Positions 32,148 through 43,618 of a stretch of 64,000 bases of DNA are shown one piece after another. The stretch spans positions 186,001 through 250,000 of the forward strand of contig JAHVKF010000003.1 in NCBI GenBank assembly GCA_019800895.1. The letters are read 5' to 3'. Within the stretch, counting starts at the first letter, position 1; the number at the start of each line of letters is the position of its first letter. The position numbers and the translations under genes are program-made. The notes beneath the pieces were generated by a model. It worked only from the letters and a program-made list of their open reading frames with translations, was not told the origin of the DNA and did not search any database. Source of the DNA: Halomonas denitrificans (GTDB taxonomy: Bacteria; Pseudomonadota; Gammaproteobacteria; Xanthomonadales; Wenzhouxiangellaceae).

Positions 32148-32193
32148 AAAAAAACGTGAAATTACCTTCACTTGCGTCGATGGCCGACGCAAG
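32148..32193 (-). terminator. Rho-independent terminator of aspS
   Basis: On the minus strand, a stem CTTGCGTCG/CGACGCAAG (32171-32193) is followed by a small hairpin GTGAAGGTAATTTCAC (32156-32171) and then G and seven T (32148-32155). It begins 14 bases after the aspS stop codon. Confidence 0.75.
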
Positions 32194-32206
32194 CGATGGG
32201 CGGCGC

Positions 32207-33970
<1,764 letters not shown>

Positions 33971-34055
33971 GGAAAACTCCTGGTTCGTCGGGCGCGGAGC
34001 CGCGCCCTCGAGAAAGCGCGCGAGCCGGCGGTCCGGCTCGCGATGAAGGGTGGAA

Positions 34056-34379
34056 TCAGGCGGCGGCCGTGGACGTGCTGCTCGAGGCCGCGTCGGACTT
34101 CGAGGGCTTGGCCGGGGCGTCCGAGCCGGACGACTTGCCGTCGCCGGAGTCGGCCGGCTTGCCCGCCTTGTCGTCGCCGGCCAGGTTCTTCTTGCCGTCC
34201 TTCTTGAAGTCGGTCTCGTACCAGCCGCCGCCCTTCAGCCGGAAACCGGCGGCCGAGACCAGCTTGGCCAGGGCGTCGGCCTCGCAGTCGGGGCAGGTGG
34301 TCAGCGGGGCGTCCGAGATCTTCTGGAGCTTCTCGAGGCGGTGGCCGCAGTTCTTGCATTCGTATTCGTAGATCGGCAT
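34056..34379 (-). CDS. FmdB family zinc-ribbon protein
   Basis: A 107-residue protein whose first 60 residues form the FmdB-type zinc ribbon: [13 protein letters not shown] with the first Cys pair and [11 protein letters not shown] with the second, then [18 protein letters not shown]. The remaining 45 residues are a low-complexity Lys/Ser/Asp/Ala tail. FmdB-family proteins are thought to be regulatory, but the function in this context is unknown. It precedes aspS, a conserved arrangement. Confidence 0.92.
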   Translation of the reverse strand: MPIYEYECKNCGHRLEKLQKISDAPLTTCPDCEADALAKLVSAAGFRLKGGGWYETDFKKDGKKNLAGDDKAGKPADSGDGKSSGSDAPAKPSKSDAASSSTSTAAA

Positions 34380-34474
34380 GGCGGTCGGTTCCTCCTGACA
34401 GGTGGCGCCAATCTGGGGTCCCGGCGCACCGTTTTCGAGTCCGGCGCGACGCGGAAATCCGTCAACCCGCTATT

Positions 34475-35209
34475 ATGACGGCTTTTCCACGCCTCCGGAG
34501 CCTGCCGCCCGTGGACGATGCCCCCGCCGACCGGTCGTCCCGCGATGCCGTCGCCTCGGCCAACGCGCATGCCGACGGCGACCGGCTCGATCCGGAACGG
34601 GTCCGGAACGCCTTGCGCGCCGGCGCGATGGAATCGGCGCGGCCGCTCGCGCGCGGCAACCAGGGGTGGGTGTTCGGGCTGTCGATCGACGGCCGGCGCC
34701 TGATCGTCAAGACCCCGGCGGGCGGTGTGGCCTCGGCCGTGCATCGACGCGCGCTGGCCCGCGAGGCGCGTGCCTACGCGCGGCTGCAGGGGCTGTCCGG
34801 CTTCGCGACCTGTCACGGCCTGTTCGACGGTCGGTGGCTGGTGCTCGACGAACTCGTCGCTCGCCCCTACCGCGAGGTCGAGCCCGACGACGGCTTCTTC
34901 GACGGCCTGTTGCAGACGATCCGCGCGATGCACGCCCGCGGCGTGGCCCACGGCGACCTCAAGCGGAAGTCCAACCTGCTGGTCGGCGACGACGGCCGGC
35001 CCCGCATCGTCGACCTCGGCACCGCCGTGCTGCGCCGGGATCGCTTCGCGCCGCTCAACCACGCGCTGTTCCGGACCCTGGCCCAGACCGACCTCAACGC
35101 CTGGGTCAAGCTCAAGTACGGAGGCTACGAGGGAATCGACGAGGCCGATCGACACCTCTTCCGGCCGACCTGGCCCGAACGGATCGCGCGTCGCTTCCGA
35201 CGGAGATGA
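34475..35209 (+). CDS. Protein kinase-like (RIO/LPS-kinase type) protein
   Basis: A 244-residue soluble protein with a kinase-like fold: the ATP-loop region GNQGWVFGL near residue 61, Lys in LIVKTPAGG near 77, catalytic loop VAHGDLKRKSNLLVG near 159 with Asp and Asn, and VDLGTAV near 181 where DLG replaces DFG. This layout is closest to small bacterial RIO1/lipopolysaccharide kinase-like proteins, and the substrate could be a lipid, a sugar or a protein. The start at 34475 is tentative: it lies inside a TATTATG that looks like a -10 element, and a GTG at 34511 would also precede the conserved part. It is divergent from fmdB. Confidence 0.72.
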   Translation: MTAFPRLRSLPPVDDAPADRSSRDAVASANAHADGDRLDPERVRNALRAGAMESARPLARGNQGWVFGLSIDGRRLIVKTPAGGVASAVHRRALAREARAYARLQGLSGFATCHGLFDGRWLVLDELVARPYREVEPDDGFFDGLLQTIRAMHARGVAHGDLKRKSNLLVGDDGRPRIVDLGTAVLRRDRFAPLNHALFRTLAQTDLNAWVKLKYGGYEGIDEADRHLFRPTWPERIARRFRRR

Positions 35210-35223
35210 AAACTGGGCAACGC

Positions 35224-35396
35224 TGGATTACCGCAGATGAACGCGGATGAACGCAGATGAAAAACGATTCTTTGATGGGGTCGATCCACTAGCCCCTGGC
35301 CCCATCTCCCTCGTCTCTCGAACGCCGGGCCGCATTCTCGCTCTTCCGTTTCTCGCACTGATCTGCGTCCATCCGCGATCATCCGCGGTAAATCAT
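35224..35396. repeat. Palindromic element B (ACGCAGATGAACGC type)
   Basis: The left arm GGATTACCGCAGATGAACGC-GGATGAACGCAGATGA is inverted on the right (CTGATCTGCGTCCATCCGCG-ATCATCCGCGGTAAATC). In the centre GATGGGG faces CCCCATC. This family, recognisable by repeated ACGCAGATGA/ATCCGCG, recurs in many proteobacterial genomes. It separates convergent genes. Confidence 0.8.
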
Positions 35397-35402
35397 CGGC
35401 TT

Positions 35403-36383
35403 TCATTCGAATGATCGACGCAGGCGTTCCAGGCCCTCGTCGATGGAGACGGTCGGGGTCCAGCCCAGGTCCCGCTTCGCCGCGTCGATCGAGAACCAGT
35501 GGGCGGTGGCGAGGTGTTCGACGACGAAGCGCGAGATCGGCGGGTCGCGCCTGAGGCGCAGCGCGCGCCAGACGCCTTCGACCGCGTAGGCCGCGGCGGT
35601 CGCGACCTTCGGGCTGACGGTCCCGATCCGGGGTGGTTCGCCGGCGGCGTCGAGCAGGCCGCGCAGGATGTCGGCCACGGGCCGGGGTTCGCCGTTGGTG
35701 ATGAAGTAGGCGCGCCCGGCCGAGCGGCCCGGGCCGGCGAGGTCGTCGAGGGCGGCGACGTGGGCCGCGGCGGCGTTCTCGATGTAGACCGTGTCGATCT
35801 TCTTCCCGGGCGCAGGCAGGCGCAGCCGTCCGCTGCGGTTGCGCTCGATCAGGCGGGGCAGCAGGTGGTTGTCGCCCGGCCCCCAGATCAGGTGCGGCCG
35901 GAGTGCGGCGACCCGCAGGTCGTCGTCGTTCGCGCCCAGCGCGATCCGCTCGGCTTCGGCCTTGGTCGCCGGGTAGGGCGCCGGGTGGTGGTCGGCCAGC
36001 GGCAGCGATTCGTCGCCCCCCTCGATGTCGCCGCCGGCGTGGACCACGCTGGGCGAGGACGTGTGGACGAGCACGCCGATGCCGTGCCGGCGGCAGGCGT
36101 CGACCACGTTGCGGGTGCCGTCGACGTTGGCGCGAACGAAGTCCGGGGCGTGCAGGCCGGGTCCGGCCTTGGCCGCGACGTGGATCACTGCCTGGCACCC
36201 GCGGCAGGCGACATCCACGGCGTCGGCATCGCCGATGTCGCCGCGATGCTGGGCCACACCCAGCGCCTCCAGCGCGGGGTAGGCCGAGCGATTCAGCGTG
36301 GCGACCTCGTGACCGCGGTCGAGCAGCGCTCGGACCACGGCCTGGCCGAGAAAGCCGCCGCCTCCGGTGATCAGGATCTTCAT
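35403..36383 (-). CDS. NAD(P)-dependent extended SDR, OleD-like
   Basis: A 326-residue extended short-chain dehydrogenase. The Rossmann motif ITGGGGFLGQAVV is at residues 5-17, the Asp of HRGDIGDAD near 48 may read the cofactor, and the Tyr-x-x-x-Lys pair is YPATKAEAE near 138. The upstream SSPSVVHAGGDIEGGDESLP stretch resembles 2-alkyl-3-oxoalkanoate reductases (OleD) of the long-chain olefin pathway and 3-beta-hydroxysteroid dehydrogenases. No oleA, oleB or oleC gene occurs in the window, so OleD is only a possibility. A short gap of 167 bases separates it from the divergent ettA. Confidence 0.8.
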   Translation of the reverse strand: MKILITGGGGFLGQAVVRALLDRGHEVATLNRSAYPALEALGVAQHRGDIGDADAVDVACRGCQAVIHVAAKAGPGLHAPDFVRANVDGTRNVVDACRRHGIGVLVHTSSPSVVHAGGDIEGGDESLPLADHHPAPYPATKAEAERIALGANDDDLRVAALRPHLIWGPGDNHLLPRLIERNRSGRLRLPAPGKKIDTVYIENAAAAHVAALDDLAGPGRSAGRAYFITNGEPRPVADILRGLLDAAGEPPRIGTVSPKVATAAAYAVEGVWRALRLRRDPPISRFVVEHLATAHWFSIDAAKRDLGWTPTVSIDEGLERLRRSFE

Positions 36384-36550
36384 TCGATGCCTCTCCGTTG
36401 TCGATGGCTGTCAACGGCTGGCCGGGAACGATCTTTCCGCCGATCGCCCCGCCGCGCGCCGGGATTTCGTATGCTACGCGGTTTGCCCGGTCGGCAAGTC
36501 CGCTCGACACGATGCCGGCCCCTCCCGTTGCAACTCCGAAGGTTTACCCA

Positions 36551-38221
<1,671 letters not shown>

Positions 38222-38285
38222 GGCTTCGTTTCGGCTTTGTGGCCGATTTCCTTAGAGGACTCTGGCGCCGAGCTCGAGCGAGGCC

Positions 38286-38948
38286 TCAGTCGTCGAGCTT
38301 CGATTCGAGGTCGGCGACGCGGGCTTCGAGGGCTTCGAGGCGGGCGATGAGGTCGGCGTCGGCAGACGGCGCACCCGACGCCTCCGCGGGGCGGCTGTCG
38401 GCGCCCGGCGCCGCGCGACCCGCATCGGCGGCCACCGGGCCGCAGAGGCGGTGCATGTAGCGGTCCTCGCGCTGGCCCGGGCCCTTCGGAATGCGGACGG
38501 CCATCGGCGCTTCGCCGGAGCACAGGCGCTCCAGCGCGTAGTCCACGTCCTCGAGCTCGTCGAAGCGGTGCAGCCTGGACGACCGGCTGAACAGCTCGGC
38601 CAGGGTCTGCGGCCCGCGCAGCAGCATCAGGCCAAGCAGCGCCTTCTGTTCACGCGTCAGCTTCAGGCCCGATTCCACGCGGTGGGCGTAGCGGGAGGCC
38701 CGCGCGCCGTACTCGCTCTTGACCAGGCCGCGGGTTTCCAGCCTGCGCAGCGCCTGACCCACCTCGCCTTCGCTCAGGTTCATCTGCGGGTGCCGACTGG
38801 TCTTCTGGTTCGCGGCCGTACGCGCCGCGTTCTCGGTCAACGGATACGTCTCCGGCGTCGTCGCCTCCTTCTCGATCAGGCAACCCAGCACCCGGGCTTC
38901 TTGCTGCGAAAGCGGCTCGTCCAGCGGCAGCGGCGCATCGTCGATCAT
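38286..38948 (-). CDS. yceH: YceH family (DUF480) winged-helix protein
   Basis: A 220-residue protein of the UPF0502/YceH family: EARVLGCLIEKEATTPETYP near residue 18, NQKTSRHPQMNLSEGEV near 47, RRLETRGLV near 67, and LGLMLLRGPQTLAEL near 107. Structure studies of the family show tandem winged helices. The C-terminal 50 residues contain an Ala/Pro/Ser linker and a short coiled coil (ARLEALEARVADLESKL). Function unknown. The ATG at 38948 was chosen because the conserved region begins 10 codons later. Confidence 0.9.
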   Translation of the reverse strand: MIDDAPLPLDEPLSQQEARVLGCLIEKEATTPETYPLTENAARTAANQKTSRHPQMNLSEGEVGQALRRLETRGLVKSEYGARASRYAHRVESGLKLTREQKALLGLMLLRGPQTLAELFSRSSRLHRFDELEDVDYALERLCSGEAPMAVRIPKGPGQREDRYMHRLCGPVAADAGRAAPGADSRPAEASGAPSADADLIARLEALEARVADLESKLDD

Positions 38949-38980
38949 GGTCGGAGCTCCGTTCGGTTCAAGGGGCAGCG

Positions 38981-39307
38981 TCCTGTAGATGATAGACGCC
39001 AGGAGAAAAAGGAGCGAAGGGCGCGAAGCATCGTATGGAAAGATCGGAAGGCGATGTCTCGCATAGGCTGTCGGGCCGGTAGACAAGACCGTAGAGCGAA
39101 CGTCTGTGGGAGTGAGCTTGCGAGCGAAGAGTTCGGGTAGAGAACAAGATCGCTCGCAAGCTCACTCCCACAGGCGTCCTGGCTTCGGGACCCTCGTGCT
39201 GTTCCTCTGCGGCTCCGCGTCTCTGCGAGAAAACGCTGTCCGGATTCTTTCAATCTCTTTCGTCGCGTCCTTTGCTCCTTCGCGCATTCGCGCCCATCCT
39301 CTACAGG
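38981..39307. repeat. Long nested palindromic element A3
   Basis: The outer arms (CCTGTAGATGATAGACGCC with GGAGCGAAGGGCGCGAAGC on the left; CTTTGCTCCTTCGCGCATTC-GCGCCCATCCTCTACAGG on the right) are diverged inverted copies. An inner arm CTCCGCGTCTCTGCGAGAAA-ACGC on the right has only a weak partner on the left. The centre is the REP-like palindrome at 39104-39175, in the place where A1 has a CCCCGGATCAAGTCCGGGG palindrome. Confidence 0.75.
39104..39175. repeat. REP-like palindrome (GTGGGAG family) inside element A3
   Basis: CTGTGGGAGTGAGCTTGCGA-GCGAA faces CGCTCGCAAGCTCACTCCCA-CAG across about 22 bases. Confidence 0.85.
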
Positions 39308-39338
39308 TCGCTGGCGATTCCGTTCGACCGAAGCCGTA

Positions 39339-40205
39339 TCAGTCCGACGAAAAGGATGGCCGGAACGGGCGGGGGTTCCAGGCGAGGTGTTCGCGCGCGG
39401 GGGTGTCGTCGACGACGAGGTCCATGCGCTGGCGGCGGATCATGGTCGGGGTCACGGACCGGAATCGGCCGAAGGCCCGGCCGGTGCGCACGAGCGCCGT
39501 CAGCAAGGGACCGGGCACCTGGACGATGTTCGGGTCGGCGCCGGCCGCGGATGCGATGCGGCGGACGAAGTCGGGGTAGGGGAGGGTCTCGCCGCCGCCG
39601 AGGTCGAAGGGCTCGAAGCCGTGCCCGCGGCGCGCGACCAGCCGGGTCATCAGCCGCGCCAGGTCCTCGGCGTGGACCGGCTGGCGCAGTCCGCGGCCGG
39701 CGATCGGAAGCACCCGTCGCGACCGGGCCGCCTCGGCGATCACCGAAACGTTGCGGTCGTGGTCGCCGCCGTAGATCAGGGTCGGCCGGAGCAGGGTGAC
39801 GTCGATACCGCGGCGCTCCGCGCACTCGGCCAGCCGCAGTTCGGCGTCGGCCAGTTCGCGCATCATCGCGCGCTCGGCCGGGTCCGGGGAGTCCTGCTTG
39901 AAGCGCACGCTGGCCGAGCCCAGCACCACGACCCGGCGGACCGACGGCAGGCGCTCGAGCTGGCGGCGCGCCAGCGTCAGGGGGCCGGCGCTGAGCATCA
40001 CCTGCGACTCGGCGCGCAGGGGTTCCCGGGCGAGATCGTGCTGCAACCACAGCACGCCGGGCCAATCGGCATCCGGCACCCGGCGCGAAACGGCCATCAC
40101 GGGCACCGCGGCCTCGGCCAGGCGAGCGAGCAGGCACCGGCCGACCGCGCCGGTGGCGCCGAGCACCAGGACCGGGGCCGGTCCGCTTGCCAGGCCGGGG
40201 ATCAC
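39339..40205 (-). CDS. NAD(P)-binding SDR, NDUFA9/atypical epimerase-like
   Basis: A 288-residue Rossmann-fold protein. VLVLGATGAVGRCLLARL near residue 11 is the dinucleotide site, VVVLGSASVR near 95 and RPTLIYGG near 145 are typical of NAD-dependent epimerase-like proteins, and IAGRGLRQPVHAEDLA near 175 follows the pattern in NDUFA9-like members. The Tyr-x-x-x-Lys pair is not evident, so it may be a non-catalytic or atypical member. The start is GTG at 40205, overlapping the preceding glycosyltransferase stop by four bases (GTGA), so it is last in the LPS operon. Function unknown. Confidence 0.82.
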   Translation of the reverse strand: MIPGLASGPAPVLVLGATGAVGRCLLARLAEAAVPVMAVSRRVPDADWPGVLWLQHDLAREPLRAESQVMLSAGPLTLARRQLERLPSVRRVVVLGSASVRFKQDSPDPAERAMMRELADAELRLAECAERRGIDVTLLRPTLIYGGDHDRNVSVIAEAARSRRVLPIAGRGLRQPVHAEDLARLMTRLVARRGHGFEPFDLGGGETLPYPDFVRRIASAAGADPNIVQVPGPLLTALVRTGRAFGRFRSVTPTMIRRQRMDLVVDDTPAREHLAWNPRPFRPSFSSD

Positions 40206-41095
40206 GCGGCCTCCGGCCGGAAGCGGCGATCCCGGAGAGCGGCGAACGGCGTACGGAGGAGCCGGCTGCCGGTCAGGGCCAGCCACCAGAAGGGGCGCTG
40301 CCAGGCGCTTGCGCCGGTCGCGATGTGCTGCCGGATGTAGCGCATGAGGCCGCGATGCTTGGAGCGCATGACGTGCAGTGATCGGCCGCGGGACGAGACG
40401 CCGCCGACGTGGCGGATCGTCACGTCGGGGACCCAGCGCAGGCGGCCGCCTGCAGCGCGCAAGCGGGCGAACAGGTCCAGGTCCTCGAAGTGCAGCGGAT
40501 AGCCCTCGTCGAAGCCGCCGACCGCGCGGAAGGCGGCGGCGCGAACCAGCATGCAGGCCCCGGACACGGCGTCGAGTTCGGTCGGCCGGTCCGGCGCCGG
40601 TGTGCCGGTCAGGTCGATACCGCGCCCGGAGGCGCCGGGCAGCAGCTCGGCGAGGACTCGGCCCGCTGTCGGCGCTCGGCGTCGGCTGCCGCGCTGCTCG
40701 CGGCCCGCGTCGTCGATCACCCGTCCGGAGACCAGCACGGACTCCGGGTGGGCATCGAGCTCCCGGACCAGCCGGCCCAGGTCGTCGTGCGAGATCGCGG
40801 CGTCGGGATTGAGCAGCAGCAACAGTTCGCGTTCGGTCAGGCGCGCGGCGCGATTCATGCCCGGGCCGAACCCCAGGTTCGCCTTGGCCCGGTCGATGCG
40901 GAGGTTCGGACCGGAAAGGCCGGCAAGGCTGTCGTCGGTCGAACCGTTGTCGACGATGACGATTTCGAGCGCGGCGCCGTGGCCCTCGGCGAGTCGTCGG
41001 GCTCCGCGCTCGAGCCACGGTCCGGCGTTGTAGTTGACGATCAGCACGCCGACCCGTCGGAGCGCGTCGCGCAGGCTCAGCGCTTCGTCAGCCAC
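40202..41095 (-). CDS. Glycosyltransferase family 2
   Basis: A 297-residue cytoplasmic or membrane-associated GT-A enzyme. LIVNYNAGPWLERGARRL near residue 18 starts the fold, VIVDNGSTDDSL near 47, NLGFGPGMNRAA near 72 and LLLNPDAAIS near 94 (DxA/DxD-type metal site) follow, with GGFDEGYPLHFEDLDL near 214 as the acceptor and catalytic region. Such enzymes add rhamnose or other sugars to O-antigen or other surface glycans. It overlaps the methyltransferase gene by 19 bases and the SDR by four. Confidence 0.9.
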   Translation of the reverse strand: MADEALSLRDALRRVGVLIVNYNAGPWLERGARRLAEGHGAALEIVIVDNGSTDDSLAGLSGPNLRIDRAKANLGFGPGMNRAARLTERELLLLLNPDAAISHDDLGRLVRELDAHPESVLVSGRVIDDAGREQRGSRRRAPTAGRVLAELLPGASGRGIDLTGTPAPDRPTELDAVSGACMLVRAAAFRAVGGFDEGYPLHFEDLDLFARLRAAGGRLRWVPDVTIRHVGGVSSRGRSLHVMRSKHRGLMRYIRQHIATGASAWQRPFWWLALTGSRLLRTPFAALRDRRFRPEAA

Positions 41096-42021
41096 CGGCG
41101 GAGCCGCGTCCAGGTGGAGGAGGTGTCCGTAGAAGCGTCCGGGGCGTCGGAGTTCGATCGAGCGAGCTCGAGCGCCGCGCGCAGCCGCTCGATCTCGCGT
41201 TCGCGCTCGGCCAGCAGGTGACCGGCAGCGATGTGCTTGCGCACTTCCTCGTTGTAGTGGGCGTACACGCTCTCGGCTTCGTCGGTGAACAGCGACAGCG
41301 CCGGCGGTTCCGGCAGGTCCACGCCGTCGGCGGCAGCGATGGCCAGGAAGTACAGCGGCTCGGCGGCCGGGCGCCGATCCTTGGTCACCGTACCGTCGTC
41401 GGACAAGGTCAGGTGTTCGGTGCCCGAGTCGTCGTCCAGGGACCAGAGCAGCGAATGGAACATCAGCTTCTGGCCGTGCAGGCGATGGTTCGGAAAATGG
41501 CGACCGAGCAGGGCTTCGAGCTCGTCGCGGTAGAGTTCGCGGACGTGGAACTCGTTGTCGTAGCCGGTCAGGTCGGAGTAGGTGCGCTTGTCCGGCGAGG
41601 ACAGCAGCAGCACGCCGCCGGGCCTGAGCACGCGCCGGAAGCCGGCCAGCAGCTCGTCGTGTCCGGCGAGGTGCTCGAGGGTCTCGAAGGAGACCACCAC
41701 GTCGAAGCGATCGTCCTCGAACGGAAGGTCGAGCGCGTCGGCTTCGAGGAATTCGAGCCCGTCGGCCGAATACCGCCGGCGGGCATGGGCGATCGCCTCC
41801 GGGTCAACGTCCACGCCGACGACCGAGCGCGCGCGGCCGGCGAGCAAGCGGCTGCCGTAGCCTTCGCCGCAAGCGCAGTCGAGCACGTCCTTGCCGGCCA
41901 CCAGGCCACGCGCCCAGGCGTAGCGGTGCCAGTGCTCGTAGACGATCTCGCGGACGCACTCGGGGGTGAACCGTTCGCCGGTGAACTCCAGCGCGTCGTC
42001 GTGTTCTGGCTCGGCGGACAT
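41077..42021 (-). CDS. Class I SAM-dependent methyltransferase
   Basis: A 314-residue methyltransferase: VLDCACGEGYGSRLLAG near residue 45 is the SAM site, GVDVDPEAIAHAR near 72, DRFDVVVSFETLEHL near 107 and RVLRPGGVLLLSSPDK near 127. The last 70 residues are helical and coiled-coil-like (AEREREIERLRAALELARS), a layout often found in surface-polysaccharide methyltransferases. It lies 11 bases after lptB and overlaps the glycosyltransferase gene, suggesting methylation of a surface glycan. Confidence 0.88.
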   Translation of the reverse strand: MSAEPEHDDALEFTGERFTPECVREIVYEHWHRYAWARGLVAGKDVLDCACGEGYGSRLLAGRARSVVGVDVDPEAIAHARRRYSADGLEFLEADALDLPFEDDRFDVVVSFETLEHLAGHDELLAGFRRVLRPGGVLLLSSPDKRTYSDLTGYDNEFHVRELYRDELEALLGRHFPNHRLHGQKLMFHSLLWSLDDDSGTEHLTLSDDGTVTKDRRPAAEPLYFLAIAAADGVDLPEPPALSLFTDEAESVYAHYNEEVRKHIAAGHLLAEREREIERLRAALELARSNSDAPDASTDTSSTWTRLRRWLTKR

Positions 42022-42032
42022 CGAGACGGCCC

Positions 42033-42752
42033 CTAGAGGCGGAATTCCTTGCCGAGGTAGACGTTGCGCACGTCCTCGTCGGCGAGCACCGCGTCGGGCG
42101 GCCCCTGGGTCAGGACGCGGCCCTCGGAGATGATGTAGGCACGATCGCAGATGCCCAGCGTCTCGCGCACGTTGTGATCGGTGATCAGGATGCCGATGTC
42201 CCGGTCGCGGAGATGCGCGACGATGCGCTGGATCTCGCCGACGGAAATCGGGTCGACGCCGGCGAAGGGCTCGTCGAGCAGGATGAAGCGCGGGTCCGCG
42301 GCCAGGGCGCGGGCGATCTCGACCCGGCGCCGTTCGCCGCCGGACAGGCTCACGCCCAGCTGGTCGGTGAGGTGCCCGATGCTGAACTCGTCCATCAGCC
42401 GGCTCAGTTCGGCTTCGCGACCGTCGCGGTCGAGGTCCTTGCGCAGTTCGAGGATGGCGACGATGTTGTCGCGCACGGTCATCCTGCGGAAGATCGAGGC
42501 TTCCTGGGGCAGGTAGCCCAGGCCCAGCCTCGCGCGCCGGTGCATGTTGGCCCGGGTGATGTCGGTGTCGTCGAGCCGGATCGTGCCGCCGTCGGCGGGC
42601 ACCAGGCCGACGACCATGTAGAAGCAGGTGGTCTTGCCGGCGCCGTTCGGTCCGAGCAGGCCGACGACTTCACCGCGCCGGACCTCGAGCGACACGCCGT
42701 GGACGACGGCGCGGCCGCGGTAGCGCTTGACCAGGTTCTCCGCGACCAGCAT
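42033..42752 (-). CDS. lptB: LPS export ABC transporter ATP-binding protein LptB
   Basis: A 239-residue ABC ATPase powering LPS extraction from the inner membrane together with LptF/LptG (not in this window). Walker [11 protein letters not shown] near residue 36, Q-loop [12 protein letters not shown] near 80, signature SLSGGERRR near 135 and Walker [15 protein letters not shown] near 155 are all present. Its ATG overlaps the lptA stop by one base (TGATG). Confidence 0.97.
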   Translation of the reverse strand: MLVAENLVKRYRGRAVVHGVSLEVRRGEVVGLLGPNGAGKTTCFYMVVGLVPADGGTIRLDDTDITRANMHRRARLGLGYLPQEASIFRRMTVRDNIVAILELRKDLDRDGREAELSRLMDEFSIGHLTDQLGVSLSGGERRRVEIARALAADPRFILLDEPFAGVDPISVGEIQRIVAHLRDRDIGILITDHNVRETLGICDRAYIISEGRVLTQGPPDAVLADEDVRNVYLGKEFRL

Positions 42753-43618
42753 CAGCGGCCGTCCGAGTCCGGTTCGTTGCCGCCGCCTTCGCCGTCGGAG
42801 TCGTCCTCGACGTCGTCATCGGTCGCGTCCGGCGATTCCGAATCGGACGGTTCGGAGTCGATCGATTGCGGGTCCGTCGACGCCGGGTCCGACGAATCCG
42901 GGGCCGCGGACTCGACCCCGCTGGCCTCGGGATCGGTCGATCCGGTGCCGGGGGGCTCGGCGGTCTCTTCCCCGGTGTCCGCATTGCTTGCTGCCGGCCC
43001 TTCGGCTCCACCTTCGGCATCCTGTTCGCTTTCGGGCTCGCCGCCGTTCGGGGCGGGCGCCGGGCGCGGATCGGACATGGCGTCGGGTTCGATGACCACG
43101 CGGACGCGCTCGTTGCCGGTGCTGCGCCCCGCCAGGCTTTCAGCGGTCAGGTCGTAGACCAGTTCGTCACCGGTGAACTCGCCCTGCTCGTGGCGGATGA
43201 TCGCGTTGCCGGTCAGGGTGACGATGTTGGCGATGACGTCGAAATGGATCATCCGGGCCTCCCCGGTGACCACCGAGCCGTCCTCCAGCCGGTCCCGCCA
43301 CGTGCTGGGCTGCCCTTCGAGCTCGACCTCCGTGATCTGCCCCTCGGCCTGGCGGATGATGCCTCGATCGGCCTGCACCTCCATCGCGCCGCGCGTGATG
43401 GACACGTTGTCCTCGAAGCGGGTCACGCCGGAGCGGAGGTCGTAGAAATTTCGCTCGGCGTCGATGACGATCGCCGGACGGATGGTCGGACCGGTCGCCG
43501 GACCGGTTGCCTGGCGAGCCGGGGTCGATTCAGCGGTCGTCCGTTCCTGCGCCAGGAGCGGGGTCGCGGTCGCCCAGAGACTCATCATCAGAAGCGTCGC
43601 GATAGATCGCGTGCACAT
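42752..43618 (-). CDS. lptA: LPS transport periplasmic protein LptA with long acidic C-terminal tail
   Basis: A 288-residue protein. Signal peptide [23 protein letters not shown], then the LptA/OstA domain (about residues 55-180) with [54 protein letters not shown] and [16 protein letters not shown], which builds the periplasmic LPS bridge. LptA usually ends here at about 180 residues; this one has a further tail of about 107 residues rich in Asp, Glu, Ser, Pro and Gly. The tail is in frame up to the TGATG junction with lptB. The start at 43618 has GGAG upstream and lies 89 bases inside lptC; 43642 is an alternative. Confidence 0.92.
   Translation of the reverse strand: MCTRSIATLLMMSLWATATPLLAQERTTAESTPARQATGPATGPTIRPAIVIDAERNFYDLRSGVTRFEDNVSITRGAMEVQADRGIIRQAEGQITEVELEGQPSTWRDRLEDGSVVTGEARMIHFDVIANIVTLTGNAIIRHEQGEFTGDELVYDLTAESLAGRSTGNERVRVVIEPDAMSDPRPAPAPNGGEPESEQDAEGGAEGPAASNADTGEETAEPPGTGSTDPEASGVESAAPDSSDPASTDPQSIDSEPSDSESPDATDDDVEDDSDGEGGGNEPDSDGR

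Larger units (their letters stand above)
38949..39338. other. Gene-free region: palindrome A3 with nested REP-like element
   Basis: About 390 bases between yceH and the SDR gene, filled by inverted-repeat element A3 with a GTGGGAG-type palindrome inside. No gene seen. Confidence 0.7.

Noticed and set aside
39339-41018. A single 559-residue fusion protein covering the SDR and part of the glycosyltransferase region
   Set aside because: The first half is the shadow of the GT2 gene in another frame. The SDR fold begins right after the GTG at 40205, which overlaps the GT2 stop in the usual GTGA way.
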